A DNA stretch of 12,863 bases, from NCBI GenBank assembly GCA_024276595.1, contig JAJRWW010000642.1:1-12863 (forward strand), in the 5' to 3' direction. The position numbers and the translations under genes were made by a program. Positions 1-7,300 of this stretch are shown here, piece after piece (the stretch's first letter is position 1; every line of letters begins with the position of its first letter). The notes below the pieces were generated by a model, which did not search any database, had not been told where the DNA came from, and worked only from the letters and a program-made list of their open reading frames with translations. Source of the DNA: Myxococcota bacterium. GTDB taxonomy: Bacteria; Myxococcota_A; Polyangia; HGW-17; JAJRWW01.

Positions 1-216
1 GGCCTGCTGGTCTCCCCCGAGGCGGGGGCGTTGGCAGCGGCCCTCCGGCGCCTTTGCGCAGACCCGGACCTCGCCCGCGCCATGGGGGAAGCGGGCCACA
101 CCAGGGCGCTGACCCTGTTTCACCCGGAGAGAAACGCCAGGAGGATCCTGGCGCTCTACGACGACATTTGGAGAGAGCGCGAGGCGCGGGGCTGGCGGGG
201 CTGCTCCCCGGGCTGA
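1..216 (+). CDS. Glycosyltransferase, GT4-like, C-terminal fragment (5' end outside the window)
   Basis: The reading frame is open from the first base and ends at TGA 214-216, so this is the last 71 residues of a longer gene. The visible part opens with GLLVSPEAGALAAALRRL and continues through DPDLARAMGEAGHTRAL to HPERNARRILALYDDIW. This is the usual tail of GT4 (group 1) glycosyltransferases: the GLLV(S/P) strand after the nucleotide-sugar site, then the 'A..L..L..D..L...MG..G' helix and the final helix that packs back on the N-terminal domain. The acceptor and donor cannot be told from this end. It converges on another glycosyltransferase gene whose stop is 43 nt away, which suggests a polysaccharide or glycoconjugate locus extending leftwards out of the window. 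An internal TTG at 31 is not a credible start. The family call is solid; the specific role is unknown. Confidence 0.8.
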   Translation, partial: GLLVSPEAGALAAALRRLCADPDLARAMGEAGHTRALTLFHPERNARRILALYDDIWREREARGWRGCSPG

Positions 217-259
217 CCGGGGGCGGTTTGCTTGGCAGTGGGCGTGTCGGTGCCCCTCT

Positions 260-811
260 TCATGGCCGGCCTGCACCAGGGGGCATGAGCCTCGCGGCCA
301 GCCTCCTGGCCGCAGCCCCCAGCCGCTTGCCAGCTCCGGCCAGGCGTGCGAGCAGCGCCGACTCACCGAGGCCCTGCTCGCGGCGGGAGAGCAGGGCGTC
401 CAGCCTGGCCTGGGCCTCGTCCAGCGCGGCCGGAGATCTCCGGGCCGGCTGCAGCTCCCGGATGAACCGCACCAGCCCGCGGTTGAGGACGTCCACCGCG
501 AAGCGCTCCCGGTAGGTCTGGAGCATGTTGTCTGCCATGCGCTGGCGAAGCTCTGGCGACTCGGCTAGGAGGGAAAGGGCGCGGTGCCATGACGCCGCGC
601 CGCAGGCGAGGAAGCCGTTGTGGCCCTGGCGGATCACCTGCGCTGCCGAGGGGAACATGTCGGCGACCACGGGGATGCCGAGCTGGGCGAACACGAAGCA
701 CCTGCCGAAGTTGCTCGTGCACTTGTAGCGAAGGAGGTAGTCGCTCTCGTGCTCTCCAAAGAGCCCGCCAGGGCTGGCGATGGCCTCCTTGGCGTGGCGC
801 GGCTGGCCCAT
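260..811 (-). pseudogene. Glycosyltransferase, C-terminal half (downstream of the in-frame stop)
   Basis: This is the second half of the glycosyltransferase that begins at 1441. It is in the same reading frame and separated from the first half only by TGA 833-835; the seven codons between that stop and this ATG (LLPNLIP) also fit the family. The residues look like the donor-binding C-terminal Rossmann domain of a GT4-like enzyme: YLLRYKCTSNFGRCFVFAQL, then GIPVVADMFPSAAQVI, then GHNGFLA and a closing helix with RERFAVDVLNRGLVRF. No Shine-Dalgarno-like sequence precedes ATG 811 (the upstream bases are pyrimidine-rich), so independent translation is doubtful. A domain alone, lacking the acceptor-binding half, would not be expected to be active. 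The last ~60 residues are Ala/Arg-rich and low in information. Alternatively the stop is a sequencing or assembly error and this is part of one 393-residue protein. Confidence 0.7.
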
Positions 812-832
812 GGGGATCAGGTTGGGGAGCAG

Positions 833-835
833 TCA
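833..835 (-). other. In-frame TGA splitting a glycosyltransferase gene
   Basis: The codons around it read GAC ATC TGA CTG CTC on the minus strand. Family-like sequence continues in the same frame on both sides, so this is a nonsense codon and not a frameshift. One base change restores a sense codon: GGA (Gly) would give ADIGLLPN, which resembles the usual GT4 motif here, and TGG or CGA are also one step away. TGA ends at least three other genes in this window (stops at 214-216, 1455-1457 and 10582-10584), so general reassignment of UGA is not supported. Confidence 0.85.
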
Positions 836-1441
836 GATGTCCGCGTCGGCGAAGTGGTCCTGGCAGGCGGTCTCGCTCCACTGCAAGAGCCGCAGGGTGA
901 CCCGGTCGGAGTCGAACAGATCCAGGGTGGGCGGCCCGAGGCGCTCCAGGTTGTAGACGGCCCGAAGCTCCACCGGGCGCGTCTCCCCCAGCGCCTCCAG
1001 GGCAGCGGATACGTGGGGAAACATCGTGTGCAGGTGCACGAGGTTGCCGTGGTAGCAGACCACCAGCCGGTCCCGGACCTGGTGTCGGCGGGGCTTTGCG
1101 TCCAGCCGTGGGTAGATCGGGTAGACGTAGATATTGGAGCAGTGCCTGGCAGCCCAGCCCTCCATCTCCAGGCCGTTTGCCACCACGAAGTCTGCTCGCC
1201 GCACATGGTCGGCAGAGAAGGGGCGGGGGTCGACTATGCCCACCAGGGCCGCCGGGTTCTCCTCACGGACCCGGGCGACCTCCGGGTCGTAGCCCATAAA
1301 GAGCACCACATCATAGTCGGCGAAGGAGCCCCCAAAGAGGTCGATCTCCACCCCAGGGACATCTGCCAGTCGGGCCAGGTTGGGGGCGTTGATCTGGGTG
1401 GAGGGGGCGTCGCGCTTGCGGGTGTGAAAGAGGATTCGCAT
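833..1441 (-). pseudogene. Glycosyltransferase, N-terminal half (interrupted by an in-frame TGA)
   Basis: The start is ATG 1441 (MRILFHTRKRDAPSTQIN), 13 nt after the stop of the carbamoyltransferase gene. The frame is open farther upstream, but that part lies inside the carbamoyltransferase and is discarded. The 202 residues form the first Rossmann-like domain of a group 1 glycosyltransferase: an initial beta strand, FADYDVVLFMGYDPE, a region reading ADFVVANGLEMEGW, then VVCYHGNLVHLHTMFPHV, the strand/loop that opens the donor-binding half. Translation stops at codon 203 (TGA 833-835) after FADADI. In related enzymes this segment normally runs straight on, and here it does so in frame to the stop at 260. 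The short spacing and shared strand argue for co-transcription with the carbamoyltransferase. No strong ribosome binding site is visible, so translational coupling to the upstream stop is plausible. The donor sugar is unknown. Confidence 0.75.
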
Positions 1442-1454
1442 TGGGTCGGGCCGC

Positions 1455-3197
1455 TCAGAGCCCGGGCTTGGTAAGCAGGAACCCGCCCAGGGCGAGCACG
1501 TCCAGGCCGGTGTCGAAGAAGCAGCGGATGGCCTCCCGTGGGTGACAGACGATGGGCTCGCCGCGGACATTGAAGGACGTGTTCAGGAGGATGGGCTCGC
1601 CGGTGAGCTCGCCGAACCTCTCAATCAGGTCGTAGTAGAGGGGGTTGTCCTCCCTGCGGACGGTCTGCGGTCTGGCCGTGTGGTCCGTGTGCACCACCGC
1701 CGGGATCAGGTCGCGCTTTTCGGGCCTCACATCGAAGGAGGTGATCATGAAGGGCTCCTCCCTGGCGCCCACAAAGTAGTCGTCTGACCTCTGCGCCAGC
1801 AGGGACGGGCAGAAGGGACGGAAGGCCTCCCGGTACTTGACGCAGGAGTTGATCACGTCCTTGTGCTCTGCCCTCAGGGGGCTCATGAGGATGGAGCGGT
1901 TCCCCAGGGCACGTGGACCCGCCTCCATGCGGCCCTGGAACCAGCCAACTATCCGGTTCTTGGCCAGGTGGGAGGCCACCTCCCCCACCAGGTCCGCGGG
2001 GCGGCTGTGGGGCAGCTTTCGCTCACGCAGGATCTCCCGGATCTCCTCGTCCGAGTGCTGGGGGCCCAGGTACAGGTTGTGCAGCCGCTGGCCGCGCCTT
2101 GCGGGATGAGCCGCAAAGTAGGCATGCAGAGCCGCTCCCACCGCCAGACCAGAGTCGCCCGGGTTGGGGTAGATCCACTGCCTCTCCACCTTGCCCGAGG
2201 CCCAGATCCGCTGGTTGGCCTTCACGTTGAGAAAGGCGCCCCCGGCGCAGGCGAGAAGCCCTGTGCCCTCCCGCTCCAGCCACGGAAAGATGATCTGCTC
2301 CATCTGGGCCTCGAACACCCGCTGAGCCTCCGCGGCGAAGCTCTCGCGACCCAGCTCTTCCACTATCTCCCGAAGGGCGGCCGCGTCCCGCAGGTGGTAG
2401 TGGTTGGCGCCATGGTCCAGGAACCGTCCCGGGGTTCCGAAGTCGTGGGGGCGCACCAGCTCCCCGCCTCGAAAGACCGGATGAAAGCCGGCCAGAGCGC
2501 CGGGGACGGGGTCACCATAGGGTGCGAGCCCCATCATCTTCCACTCGCCGCTGCCGTGGCGCCAGCCCATGGCCTCGGTTGCCGCCGAGTAGAACCAGCC
2601 AATGGAGCCGGAGCCGTCCCAGGCCTCGAGCCGTTCGAGCCGGCCATTCTCTCCCCTCCAGATGGCCGTGGACACGTCGTCCCCGCGGCCGTCGCAGGTG
2701 ACCACCAGCGCTCGCTCGTCGCCAAACCCGGCTGTGTGGTATGCGCTGGCAGCGTGGGCCAGGTGGTGGGCCACGTTCACCACCTCACATGAGGGGGAGA
2801 GCTCCAGCGGTGGCAGGTAAAGGGGCATCTGGGACCCGGACGCTGCCGCCGTCCTGGTGGGAGGGTTCATGTAGCCCCGGATCTGTCGGCGCACCCGGGA
2901 GAGGAGCCCGGGCCGATCCGGGGTGGCTCCTGGCCCACCGCGTTGGCTCCCCTCGGGCAAGGCGATGAAGTCGGAGAGGGCACCTGGAGTCCTGGTGCTG
3001 GCCACGGCGAGGGCGTCCAGGTCGCCGCTGGAGATGCCTCCCGCGGCCAGGCAGTAGGCGATCGCCCTGGTGGGGAAGGACTGGTCGTGCTTCACCCTGG
3101 TGAACCTCTCCTCGGCCACGTCGGCGACGATCCCGCCGTCCACGATCAGCGCCGCCGAGGAGTCGTGACCGTACCTGATGCCGAGGATGCGTCGCAT
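1455..3197 (-). CDS. Carbamoyltransferase, NodU/CmcH/TobZ family
   Basis: A 580-residue enzyme of the family that transfers a carbamoyl group from carbamoyl phosphate, through carbamoyl-adenylate, to a hydroxyl of a sugar or natural product. The N-terminus MRRILGIRYGHDSSAALIVD is the Kae1-like ATP/metal domain opening (GH at residues 10-11). HHLAHAASAYHTAGF begins at residue 144 and supplies the HxxxH metal ligands. GRMEAGPRALGNRSILMSP (from residue 422) and FRPFCPSLL belong to the conserved C-terminal part, and LNTSFNVRGEPIV is the typical near-terminal motif. Length fits the family. The frame is open up to 3455, but ATG 3197 is chosen because it starts the conserved domain and has AGGAG 10 nt upstream. 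A glycosyltransferase follows after 13 nt, so the substrate is probably a sugar on a surface polysaccharide or glycosylated metabolite; this is inference. The protein looks complete and cytoplasmic. Confidence 0.93.
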   Translation of the reverse strand: MRRILGIRYGHDSSAALIVDGGIVADVAEERFTRVKHDQSFPTRAIAYCLAAGGISSGDLDALAVASTRTPGALSDFIALPEGSQRGGPGATPDRPGLLSRVRRQIRGYMNPPTRTAAASGSQMPLYLPPLELSPSCEVVNVAHHLAHAASAYHTAGFGDERALVVTCDGRGDDVSTAIWRGENGRLERLEAWDGSGSIGWFYSAATEAMGWRHGSGEWKMMGLAPYGDPVPGALAGFHPVFRGGELVRPHDFGTPGRFLDHGANHYHLRDAAALREIVEELGRESFAAEAQRVFEAQMEQIIFPWLEREGTGLLACAGGAFLNVKANQRIWASGKVERQWIYPNPGDSGLAVGAALHAYFAAHPARRGQRLHNLYLGPQHSDEEIREILRERKLPHSRPADLVGEVASHLAKNRIVGWFQGRMEAGPRALGNRSILMSPLRAEHKDVINSCVKYREAFRPFCPSLLAQRSDDYFVGAREEPFMITSFDVRPEKRDLIPAVVHTDHTARPQTVRREDNPLYYDLIERFGELTGEPILLNTSFNVRGEPIVCHPREAIRCFFDTGLDVLALGGFLLTKPGL

Positions 3198-3207
3198 GGA
3201 AGAGCAG

Positions 3208-3212
3208 CTCCT
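3208..3212 (-). promoter_or_regulatory. Ribosome binding site of the carbamoyltransferase gene
   Basis: AGGAG on the minus strand lies 10 nt before ATG 3197. It decides the start: the frame is open another 86 codons upstream, but that extension has no family similarity and would fill the divergent intergenic region. Confidence 0.7.
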
Positions 3213-3430
3213 GAGATGAGATGGCGAAGGTGGCGCAGCGCCGATCCACCGCTCCCGTAGAGCAACCGGGAGCTCATCTGCCACCAGTGTATACTCTGCT
3301 CGGTGCCCGGCCTGCAACCCCGCTCCCGCGGACAGGATCCGGGGATGGCTCCCTCCGGGGCTCTGCACACCCCGGCCGGAAAAGGCTCGTGGAGCTGCGA
3401 GAGCTGTCGTATTGTAGGGGGCCTGAAGTC

Positions 3431-3436
3431 GGGGAG
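3431..3436 (+). promoter_or_regulatory. Ribosome binding site of the DUF4097-type gene
   Basis: GGGGAG sits 9 nt before ATG 3446. It supports that start over the upstream in-frame ATG at 3221, which lies in the divergent intergenic region and would place 75 residues of unrelated sequence before the signal sequence. Confidence 0.6.
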
Positions 3437-3445
3437 CAGAACCGA

Positions 3446-4327
3446 ATGGCAGCAAGCTCTGGCGAGGCCTTGCCTCAGAAAAGCAACAGGTGCGAGACGG
3501 AGCCTGGTCTGTCCCACGCTCGTCTGTTCAGCGCCCTGTTGGGCGTGGTCTTGCTCGTGCCCGGGATCCTGTCCGCCGCTTGCAGGCAATCCACCGCCAC
3601 CAGGCGCACAGAGCAGTTCATCCCGGTGGCGCCCAAGACAGTGGTTCGAGTGCGGGTGTCCACGGGGTACATCTCAGTGGCCGCTGGTCGGGTGGGGATG
3701 GTCTCCATGGAGGTGTTTAGCAAGGTGCGCGCCCTGTGGGGTGCCCAGGGAAAGCTGGGCTCCATTCGGGTGGTGGCCTCCAAGAAGAGGGGAGAGCTCC
3801 TGGTCCAGGGCACATCTCCAAAAAGCAGCGGCAGCGCCAAGTACCACATGCACCTGCACATCACCGTTCCGCCGGACACACCGCTTTTTCTGGCAACGGG
3901 TAGCGGCCACATGACCCTGACCAACCTTCTAGGCGACGTGGAGGCAACCACCGGCAGCGGCGAGGTGCGCGCCCGCGGGATCGCCGGGAGGGTGAAGCTG
4001 CACACAGGGGAGGGGAACATCACCCTCCGCGGGACACCGAAGCGGTTTGTCCTCACCACTGGTGTCGGCTCCGTCTCCCTCTGGCTCCGGCCGGAGACGA
4101 GGCTGTCGGGTCCCAGCGAGGCCAGCACTGACTCCGGGAACCTGACCTTGCACGCCTCGCCTCGGCTGGATGGGCTGATCACCGCGAGGGTTCGCACCGG
4201 GTCCATCCACTGCGACTTCCCCACCCAGGGCATGGGGGGCCGCCGGGTTCGTGCCCGGCTGGGGAGCGGGAGGACCCCCATTCTCCTCAGCAGCCGGAAG
4301 GGAAACGTGAGCCTCAAGAGGTGGTAG
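3446..4327 (+). CDS. Exported DUF4097-type beta-strand repeat protein
   Basis: A 293-residue protein with a long hydrophilic lead (about 26 residues), a hydrophobic segment (LFSALLGVVLLVPGILSAA) and a cysteine at residue 46. It is exported and perhaps a lipoprotein, although Ser at -3 (SAAC) makes a poor lipobox and a signal peptidase I site is possible. From about residue 60 the chain is a series of short Gly/Ser/Thr-rich beta strands: VRVSTGYISVAAG, ATGSGHMTLTNLLGDVEA, TTGSGEVRARGIAGRVKL, HTGEGNITLRG, TTGVGSVSL, STDSGNLTL, VRTGSIHCDF and a last RLGSGRTPILLSSRKGNVSL. The recurring '(S/T)GSG.(I/V).(L/V)..(L/I).G.(V/I)' is the hallmark of DUF4097/putative adhesin domains, which form a stacked beta structure. 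The biochemical role of the family is not established. It runs convergent to the macroglobulin gene with only 9 nt between stops. No clear partner on its own strand is visible. Confidence 0.78.
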   Translation: MAASSGEALPQKSNRCETEPGLSHARLFSALLGVVLLVPGILSAACRQSTATRRTEQFIPVAPKTVVRVRVSTGYISVAAGRVGMVSMEVFSKVRALWGAQGKLGSIRVVASKKRGELLVQGTSPKSSGSAKYHMHLHITVPPDTPLFLATGSGHMTLTNLLGDVEATTGSGEVRARGIAGRVKLHTGEGNITLRGTPKRFVLTTGVGSVSLWLRPETRLSGPSEASTDSGNLTLHASPRLDGLITARVRTGSIHCDFPTQGMGGRRVRARLGSGRTPILLSSRKGNVSLKRW

Positions 4328-4336
4328 CCGGGGCGC

Positions 4337-7300
4337 CTACTCCACGATCAGGCGATCACCCGCGCTGCGGCCAAAGGTCTCGGGGTGGTACATCTCCTCC
4401 GCCTTGGCGGGGGGCACCACGAAGGTGCCCGGGGTGAGGGCCCGGGTGACGTACTTGTACACGTGCACGCCGGCGCGAAGATATGACGTGAACGCCTCCG
4501 CGCGCTCGTCGCGCAGGTTCTGGTGCTCGTACCAGGCTCTTCGCCACCAGCCCTGTGGCCCGCCGAACAGCGCGCGCTTCATGCGCTGTGGCCGTGTCCA
4601 GCGGCCACGCCGGCCCGGAGGAGCGCTGGGAGGGGCTGGCTGGGCTCCTCGCAGAGCAGTGTTAATCGCCTCCAGCCCGGCGGGGAGCGGGTCCACCAGG
4701 GCCACGTGGTAGCGCCGAGCGTGGGCCACCATGGTGACCACTACCCTCACCCGCGCGCCAGCCTTGACCTTCCATGCTCCGTCGGAGAGGCGCATGACGT
4801 CGGAGGGATTGTCCACCCCCTCATAGCGCCGCTGCACCACGAAGCCGTGGTCAGCGGGTGGGGGGCGCAGGTCGGCCGGGGCGTAGCGCATCCCGATGCG
4901 GTAGTACAGGCGCCCGGCGCCCCTCTTGTCCAGCACCAGCTTCTGGGTCTTGCCGGGCTCCCCCAGCAGCCGCATGGGAATGGCCACATTGTACTGCTCG
5001 GTGGTGCGCCCAGAGAAGCGGTGCTGTCCGGCAAAGCGGTCCCCGAGCCAGACCCGGGCCACGAAGTTGGGGGTGGTCTTTTCGAAGGTGTGGAAGTACC
5101 TGTCCAGGGCCAGCAGGACCCAGACGTTCTCCTGGGTGTTGGCCCAGCGTCCGCGCTTGCGGTGGGCCAGAAGGCCTCGGACGATCTTTGGGATGAGGTC
5201 GCTTTGAGGCTGGTCCTTGATCAGCCCCTCGAGCAGCAGCCCGTCGACCCTCCGATCCGAGTACAGGATCAGGTGGGAGCCGTCGCTGTAGGAGGTCCGG
5301 AAATGGGCCGCGCCCGCCGTCTCGGTGACCCGGTTGTTGAGGTCCTTGCGGATCTGCGCGACCTCCCCTCTGGCGGAGGGAGCGCCCGAGAGCACCGGGT
5401 ACAGCCACGCCGTGGCCTCCAGGGCCTCGCCCTTGTTGCGCCTGAGCCACCGGTAGGTGCGGAGGGCCTTGGGCACGTCCACGTCGCCCGCCAGCGCCCT
5501 CACGTAGACGCTGTAGGCCGTGATGACTCGCCTGGTGTGCTCCGAGTAGGTGGCGGGTATGTGCCGTTCAATGCTCTTGATGTGCGCCAGCGCCTTGGTG
5601 TACATGCGCGATGGGATGGAGAAGCCCTTTGCCTTCGCCCGCACCAGGGCGTGGGTCACGTGCACGGAGAGGAACGGCCAGCTCCGCTGGAAGCGGCGCC
5701 AGAACCCCCAGCCGCCGTCGTCGTTCTGCATGTTCTGAAGCCGCCGCAGGTCCCTTGCCATTGCGGCCTTGATGGCGTCGCCCTTGGGGAGGCCCCTGGC
5801 CTGAAAAGAGGAGAGCACATCCCGCAGGGCGGCCACCGCCAGCACCCGCGAGGAGATCTGCTCCGAGCACTCGTAGGGGTAGGAGAAGATGTAGAGCACC
5901 GCGTCAGTGAGGGCTTGCAGGGCGGTTGAGGAAGTGGAGATCTCCAGGCCGCCAAACACCTTGATGACCCCGGAAGGCATCGACACGGGCTGGACGGAAG
6001 CGCCGGCGTCGATGGTGCCGTAGGTTGCGAAGGCCTCGGTGGTTGCCGGGGTCCACACGGGGAGCTGGATCCGCGCCGCGTCGGCGAAGCTCCCGGCGGC
6101 GGCCACAACCTGGAAGCGGGCCACCCCTGCGGTGACCGTCTCGGCACCGAAGCGCACCTCCCTGCGGTCGTTGGCCGGGATCGATATTGTCTTCCCTCGG
6201 GCTCCGGTCCACCTGACGTTGGTGCCGCGCACAGCAACCTGGACCCGCATGGGTTGGTCGGTCTGGTTCTGCACCACCACCGGCAGCGAGAAGCGGTCGC
6301 CGAAGTTCAGAAAGCGCGGCGCCGACGGCCGCAGCATGAGTGGGTTGCGCGCCGTGACCGTGGCCTCCCCGTAGCCGTACCGGGTGGCCCCGGCCACGGC
6401 CACGGCCATGACCCGATAGCGGGTGAGGTTGTCGGGCACCTTCAGGGTGAGCCTGGCCTCCCCCGAGGCGTCGGTTCTTACCGATGGAGCGAAGAGGGCC
6501 AGGGCGGAGAAGTCCTTTCGCACGGCGATGGAAGCCCCGGAGGGTGGAGCCGGACGGTTCTTTGAATCGCTGGCCCTGGCGCGGCGGCGCCCTATGCTGC
6601 CGGGAGCTGCGGTGAGCGGGGATGGCTCCCTGGAGGCAGTGGGGGCGGCTTTCTTCATGGCATGCTCAGCGGATTTCTGCTTCAGCGCATCGGTTGGACC
6701 TGGCGTGGAGCCTCCCGTGCGGGCCATGAGCCTGGCGGGATCCGTGAGCTGCACCAGGGCCCGGAGGTACGTGTCTCGCACCCCGCTGAAGCGGTGTGGA
6801 TAGAAGACCGAAAGGGGGCTCGAGAGCTTGTAACCCGTGAGGGCCAAGACTGCCTCATCCACGGCCACGAGGGCCACCTCGGCGCCGGCAACGGGGCGGC
6901 CAGAGGAGTCGGAGATCTTTATCCGCAGGGGAGTCTTGCCCCCGGGGGAGAGGCTCTTTTTCTCCGGCGACACAGCCACCTGGAGGCTGCGGCTCCGGGG
7001 CGGAACGGAGAGGCTGACGTTGCCGCTGGCGTAGGCCGGACGCCTGGGTACCTTGGGCAGCGGATCGCCCTTGGGGTCCAGCCGGCGTGCGGATCCCACC
7101 AGGTCCACCCGCACGCTCAGGCTCGGGAAGTGGCTCTCCTTGATGCCCAGCTCCAAAACAGTCGTGGTGGAGCTCATGGAGAAGCGCTTTACCTGAGCGA
7201 TGCCCGAGCGTCGCACGGTGAGCAGGCCCTCGGCCGGGGCGAAGGGGGCCTGCACCAGGATCCGCGCCTTGTCGCCGGGGCGATACTCCTTCTTGTCCGC

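Larger units (their letters stand above)
3198..3445. promoter_or_regulatory. Divergent intergenic region between the carbamoyltransferase and DUF4097 genes
   Basis: This 248-nt stretch separates two genes read outward and should hold promoters for both. The one clear AT-rich patch is around 3289-3295, GTATACT. It contains a GTATAC palindrome and, on the plus strand, TATACT (3290-3295), which matches the -10 consensus at five of six bases. No good -35 box stands 16-18 nt upstream on either strand, as is common for high-GC genomes and alternative sigma factors. Another weak candidate is TATTGT near 3410 on the plus strand. I see no coding region here; open frames on both strands are extensions of the two flanking genes. 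Exact promoters are not established. Confidence 0.35.

Noticed and set aside
217..259. Possible terminator between the convergent glycosyltransferase genes
   Set aside because: GGGC/GCCC gives only a 4-bp stem with an 8-nt loop and there is no T-run.
833..835. Selenocysteine or reassigned UGA
   Set aside because: UGA ends other genes in the window, glycosyltransferases of this kind have no selenocysteine at this place, and the weak hairpin just downstream does not look like a SECIS element. A UGA-Gly code as in Gracilibacteria does not fit the high GC and the other UGA stops.
620..1474. 284-codon open frame on the plus strand
   Set aside because: Antisense to the interrupted glycosyltransferase, with no motifs. 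The minus strand carries clear glycosyltransferase sequence on both sides of the stop.
4523..5929. 468-codon open frame on the plus strand
   Set aside because: Antisense shadow of the thioester-domain part of the macroglobulin gene; no recognisable motifs.
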